From Bacillota bacterium (GTDB lineage: Bacteria > Bacillota > Clostridia > Acetivibrionales > JAEXSP01), in contig JAEXSP010000003.1 of assembly GCA_023453795.1 (NCBI GenBank), positions 29,676 to 93,675 on the forward strand: a stretch of DNA of 64,000 nucleotides, given 5' to 3'. Below, in pieces: positions 61,455 to 64,000 of this stretch. A program made the translations under genes and the position numbers. The first letter of the stretch is position 1; every line of letters starts with the position of its first letter. The notes beneath the pieces were generated by a model. The model saw nothing but the letters and a program-made list of their open reading frames with translations, did not search any database and was not told where the DNA came from.

Positions 61455-62084
61455 TTGAAAGTAAATGAGATTTTTTTAAGTATACAGGGAGAGGGCCTTT
61501 CGGCTGGCTTCCCCACTATATTTGTACGATTCACCGGCTGCAATCTGCGATGCAGCTATTGCGACACAACATATGCCTATGAGGAAGGCAGAGAAATGTC
61601 TTGCTTGCAGGTGCTTGATGAAATAAAAAAGCTTCACTATAAGAGGGTTTGTTTAACGGGTGGTGAGCCTTTGCTCCAAAGAGAACTCAACAGCTTGCTT
61701 GAAATTCTTAAGGAATATACGGTAACCATAGAAACAAATGGGGCAGTATCTCTCTCAGGTATAAAACTCAGGGAAGGCCAATCCTTTGTAATGGATATGA
61801 AAGCACCTTCGTCGGGCTGTTCCCAAGACATGCTTTATAAGAATTTTGCTTTATTGACAGATAAAGATGAAATTAAATTTGTTATTGGAAGCCGAAAAGA
61901 TTATGATTGGGCTAAAAGCGTCATAGCCGATTATCATAAAAATGGTACGATAACATTTTCTCCTGTTTTCGGATCTATAGAATATTCAAATATAATTGAT
62001 TGGATTTTGGCGGATAAGCTGGATGCGAGATTTCAGCTGCAGCTGCATAAATTTATTTGGCCTCCGGAGAAAAGAGGAGTATAG
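61455..62084 (+). CDS. queE: 7-carboxy-7-deazaguanine synthase
   Basis: 209 residues from TTG 61455 (GGTGGGG upstream); the in-frame ATG at 61395 would add 20 unconserved residues encoded inside the repeat. Radical-SAM motif C-x3-C-x2-C: NLRCSYCDTTY preceded by TGCN, and the substrate part SIQGEGLSAGFPTIFVRF. Ring-contracts 6-carboxytetrahydropterin to 7-carboxy-7-deazaguanine. It completes the preQ0 set queC-D-E; queF and tgt are not in the window. Confidence 0.94.
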   Translation: MKVNEIFLSIQGEGLSAGFPTIFVRFTGCNLRCSYCDTTYAYEEGREMSCLQVLDEIKKLHYKRVCLTGGEPLLQRELNSLLEILKEYTVTIETNGAVSLSGIKLREGQSFVMDMKAPSSGCSQDMLYKNFALLTDKDEIKFVIGSRKDYDWAKSVIADYHKNGTITFSPVFGSIEYSNIIDWILADKLDARFQLQLHKFIWPPEKRGV

Positions 62085-62154
62085 CTTAAAAGACGCAGTA
62101 AACAGTTGACAATCGCAGTGAACAGTTAGAAAAAAGACATGCAGGGGTTAAAAT

Positions 62155-62715
62155 ATGTTGAATTGGGAAGAACTCGAAAAAGAGTGCTCAAATTGTAAAA
62201 GGTGCGGTCTTGGCAGTACAAGAACCAATATAGTAATAGGGCGCGGCAATCCAAACTCAAAATTAATGATGATAGGAGAAGGACCCGGCGAACAGGAGGA
62301 TTTACAGGGCCTGCCGTTTGTTGGCGCTGCAGGTAAGTTGCTAGACCTTCTTCTTGAAGCATTGATGATAAAGGATAGTGAATTTTACATAGCTAATATA
62401 GTTAAGTGCAGACCGCCCGGGAATCGTGTGCCTTTAGATGAAGAAGCGGAAAAATGCATTCCTTTCCTTAGAAATCAGGTAGCGATAATAAAGCCAAAGA
62501 TCATTGTTTGCCTCGGGGCGACGTCAATGAAATATATCGTCGACAGAGAGGCTAGAATATCAAAAATACGGGGCCAATGGATTGAGCGAAAAGGCTGTTG
62601 GATAATGCCTACATTTCATCCTGCTGCCCTTTTGAGGGATGAGTCGAAGAAGATACTTATGTGGCAGGATTTTATTAAGGTCAGAAGCAAACTCGAAGAT
62701 TTAAACAATATATAA
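62155..62715 (+). CDS. Uracil-DNA glycosylase, family 4 (Fe-S)
   Basis: 186 residues. The family-4 pattern is complete: Cys pair in KECSNCKRC, catalytic GEGPGEQED, then KCRPPGNRVP and AEKCIPF giving the other two Cys of the [4Fe-4S] cluster, and the motif HPAALLR. Removes uracil from DNA at the start of base-excision repair. Followed by a related gene after 13 bases. Confidence 0.94.
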   Translation: MLNWEELEKECSNCKRCGLGSTRTNIVIGRGNPNSKLMMIGEGPGEQEDLQGLPFVGAAGKLLDLLLEALMIKDSEFYIANIVKCRPPGNRVPLDEEAEKCIPFLRNQVAIIKPKIIVCLGATSMKYIVDREARISKIRGQWIERKGCWIMPTFHPAALLRDESKKILMWQDFIKVRSKLEDLNNI

Positions 62716-62728
62716 TTAAGGTGAGATC

Positions 62729-63325
62729 ATGACTAAAAGAGAGCAAATGAATGTTTTATATAATAATTATAAGAAGGAATTCGATGGAAAGGAAATTGTT
62801 CTCGGTAGTGGAAACCTTGATGCAAAACTTTTCTTAATCGGAGAAGCTCCGGGTAAGGATGAAGTGAAGCAGCAGAAACCCTTCGTAGGAACTGCGGGAA
62901 AAAACCTGACTGAATTTCTTGATGTGCTTGGGCTTCAACGGGATTCCATTTATATTTCGAATGCAATAAAGTACAGGCTTTCACGCATGAACCCTAAGAC
63001 TGGCAGATTGGTTAACAGGCCTGCCTTAAGGAACGAAATTGTTCAGGGCAGGAAGTATCTTTATGAAGAAATCGGGATAATTAAGCCTGATATAATAGTG
63101 ACATTGGGCAATGTGCCTCTTATCGCTGTTACAAATGAACAAGATGAATGCATTGGCGGGCTTCATGGCAAGGAAAGGCAGGTTAATATCCTTTCATCAG
63201 CTTTCAGGCTTTTCCCTCTATATCATCCTGCCAGTATCATTTATAACAGAAGCTTAAAAGAAATATACATTAACGATATTTATAATTTAAAGAGTATTAT
63301 AATGGAGGAAACGGTAAGGAAATGA
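62729..63325 (+). CDS. Uracil-DNA-glycosylase-like paralogue lacking the Fe-S cysteines
   Basis: 198 residues with the same superfamily core as its neighbour: LIGEAPGKDEVKQQKPFVGTAGKNL and the later LYHPASIIYN. The four Fe-S Cys of family 4 are absent: the start has no C-x2-C and the KCRPPG segment reads AIKYRLSRM. Only one Cys remains (in DECIGG). It may be a cluster-free glycosylase with altered base choice, or a non-catalytic relative. Co-transcribed with the family-4 gene. Confidence 0.85.
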   Translation: MTKREQMNVLYNNYKKEFDGKEIVLGSGNLDAKLFLIGEAPGKDEVKQQKPFVGTAGKNLTEFLDVLGLQRDSIYISNAIKYRLSRMNPKTGRLVNRPALRNEIVQGRKYLYEEIGIIKPDIIVTLGNVPLIAVTNEQDECIGGLHGKERQVNILSSAFRLFPLYHPASIIYNRSLKEIYINDIYNLKSIIMEETVRK

Positions 63326-63417
63326 TGAAAACAGGGGCATTTTTTATCTTTCTCAAGGTAAAATAGATTAATGTAGAAATAATATAGATTAGTAGCATTT
63401 TATTAATAAAAATATCC
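63326..63417. other. Spacer before the rRNA promoters
   Basis: AT-rich, no gene or terminator stem that I can support. Confidence 0.45.
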
Positions 63418-63447
63418 TTGACTTAAAAAGTATGACGGTGATATAAT
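63418..63447 (+). promoter_or_regulatory. rRNA promoter P1
   Basis: TTGACT (63418-63423), 18-base spacer, TATAAT (63442-63447), followed by AAAAGCTGTCGC, which recurs after P2. Confidence 0.75.
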
Positions 63448-63511
63448 GTAAAAGCTGTCGCTTCCGACACCTTATTGACAATTTGATTATAAATATTAAA
63501 TAAAAAAGGTG

Positions 63512-63540
63512 TTGACAAGATAAAAGAAGCGTGGTAACAT
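63512..63540 (+). promoter_or_regulatory. rRNA promoter P2
   Basis: TTGACA (63512-63517), 17 bases, TAACAT (63535-63540), with AAAAGCTGTCGC at 63543-63554 as after P1. Confidence 0.75.
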
Positions 63541-63625
63541 ATAAAAGCTGTCGCAAAACAGCACTGAAAACGAAGGAACGACATAGAATAAAAGCAACTG
63601 GCAAAAAGTTCTTGAGAAAAAAGTG

Positions 63626-63654
63626 TTGACACAAAAGCGGCGGCATGATAGAAT
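63626..63654 (+). promoter_or_regulatory. rRNA promoter P3
   Basis: TTGACA (63626-63631), 17 bases, TAGAAT (63649-63654). A long leader runs from here to the 16S start, with a hairpin AGAGCC / GGCTCT at 63901-63916 in the processing-stem region. Confidence 0.8.
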
Positions 63655-63928
63655 GAACTTCCGCTCGAGAGGGCGAAAGAAAAATCGTCAGAAGCGAGTA
63701 GTACAAGGCGCAAGTTGAAGTGAGAAACGGAGTTTATTTATATAAATGAGTATCGCAACAAGACTTGCAACGCAGTAATGCGACGCTTATCACGGTTTTG
63801 AATGGACCTTGAAAAGTAAACAGTGTAAAAGAGTAAGACAAAGGAACTCGTATAATTTATTTGAGTGATTTGTAACTACAAGTCAGTGATAACGTAATTA
63901 AGAGCCAAATGGCTCTCTAATAAAACTT

Positions 63929-64000
63929 TAATTAGAGAGTTTGATCCTGGCTCAGGACGAACGCTGGCGGCGTGCTTAACACATGCAAGTCGAACGGAGA
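63929..64000 (+). rRNA. 16S ribosomal RNA, 5' end (cut by window)
   Basis: The conserved 5' end AGAGTTTGATCCTGGCTCAG begins at about 63936, followed by GACGAACGCTGGCGGCGTGC and ACATGCAAGTCGAACGGAG. By alignment with the E. coli numbering the mature 5' end is near 63929. The rest of the operon lies outside the window. Confidence 0.97.

Noticed and set aside
1..64000. CRISPR arrays, insertion sequences, prophage genes
   Set aside because: No evenly spaced repeats, transposase-like or phage-structural products were seen on either strand.

Overview
The window looks like a chromosomal segment of a low-GC, spore-forming anaerobe of class Clostridia (Firmicutes). It carries spo0A with a good SigH-type promoter, a two-subunit Fe-S fumarase, FeoAB with a FeoB-associated Cys-rich protein, diaminopimelate aminotransferase-type lysine synthesis, an orphan 2-hydroxyacyl-CoA-dehydratase-like protein with its activase, strong AAGGAGG-type ribosome sites and frequent TTG starts. 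The genus cannot be fixed from sequence alone. No phage, insertion sequence or CRISPR array is evident.

Layout. 1-754: end of an acyl-ACP thioesterase gene. 783-7097: a two-TM protein and a TIR-TM-WD40 protein, then a MacB/LolD-like ABC exporter pair. 7098-11302: an accessory patch with a duplicated terminator block, gene fragments, a clipped leucine-rich-repeat lipoprotein and two tandem SUKH-like paralogues. 11448-16475: a very large secreted alpha-2-macroglobulin-like protein. 16668-18678: a YtrA-type regulator with an ABC transporter and palindromic operators. 18758-24343: an RNA methyltransferase, aroA-aroK-aroC, spo0A and the HU gene. 24514-28620: Usp domain, fumarase alpha/beta, a chemoreceptor and a DUF1858 protein. 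28691-30378: purA behind paired PurBoxes, and tRNA-Lys. 30585-34386: a SMI1/KNR4 protein, cheW and a poly-HAMP chemoreceptor. 34453-39071: a secreted vWA/bactofilin-like protein, a WYL regulator and a small operon. 39173-41800: feo operon with DtxR-type boxes. 41888-47023: an amidase, then an ABC transporter and two-component system. 47090-47630: tRNA Glu-Asp-Thr-Tyr. 47739-50248: flavoprotein, GtrA and a mutarotase-like protein. 50380-54654: trmB-lysA and dapF-dapL. 54770-60167: LCP protein, membrane hydrolase, HgdB/HgdC-like pair and MFS transporter. 60221-63325: queC-queD-queE and two uracil-DNA glycosylase-like genes. 63418-64000: tandem rRNA promoters and the first bases of a 16S gene.

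Most genes form short operons whose logic can be read from the DNA: shikimate pathway, lysine/DAP, iron uptake, queuosine precursor, and a peptide-stress ABC/two-component set preceded by four TTAAGA repeats at an exact 11-bp period. Regulatory sites that fit the neighbouring gene were found for GntR/YtrA, SigH-spo0A, PurR-purA, DtxR-feo and the OmpR-family regulator. The least explained parts are the TIR-WD40 pair (783-5177), the duplicated and eroded patch (7075-11302), the vWA protein whose fold appears split by a beta-helical domain (34453-36465), and the three-cysteine HgdB-like protein with activase (57036-58811).
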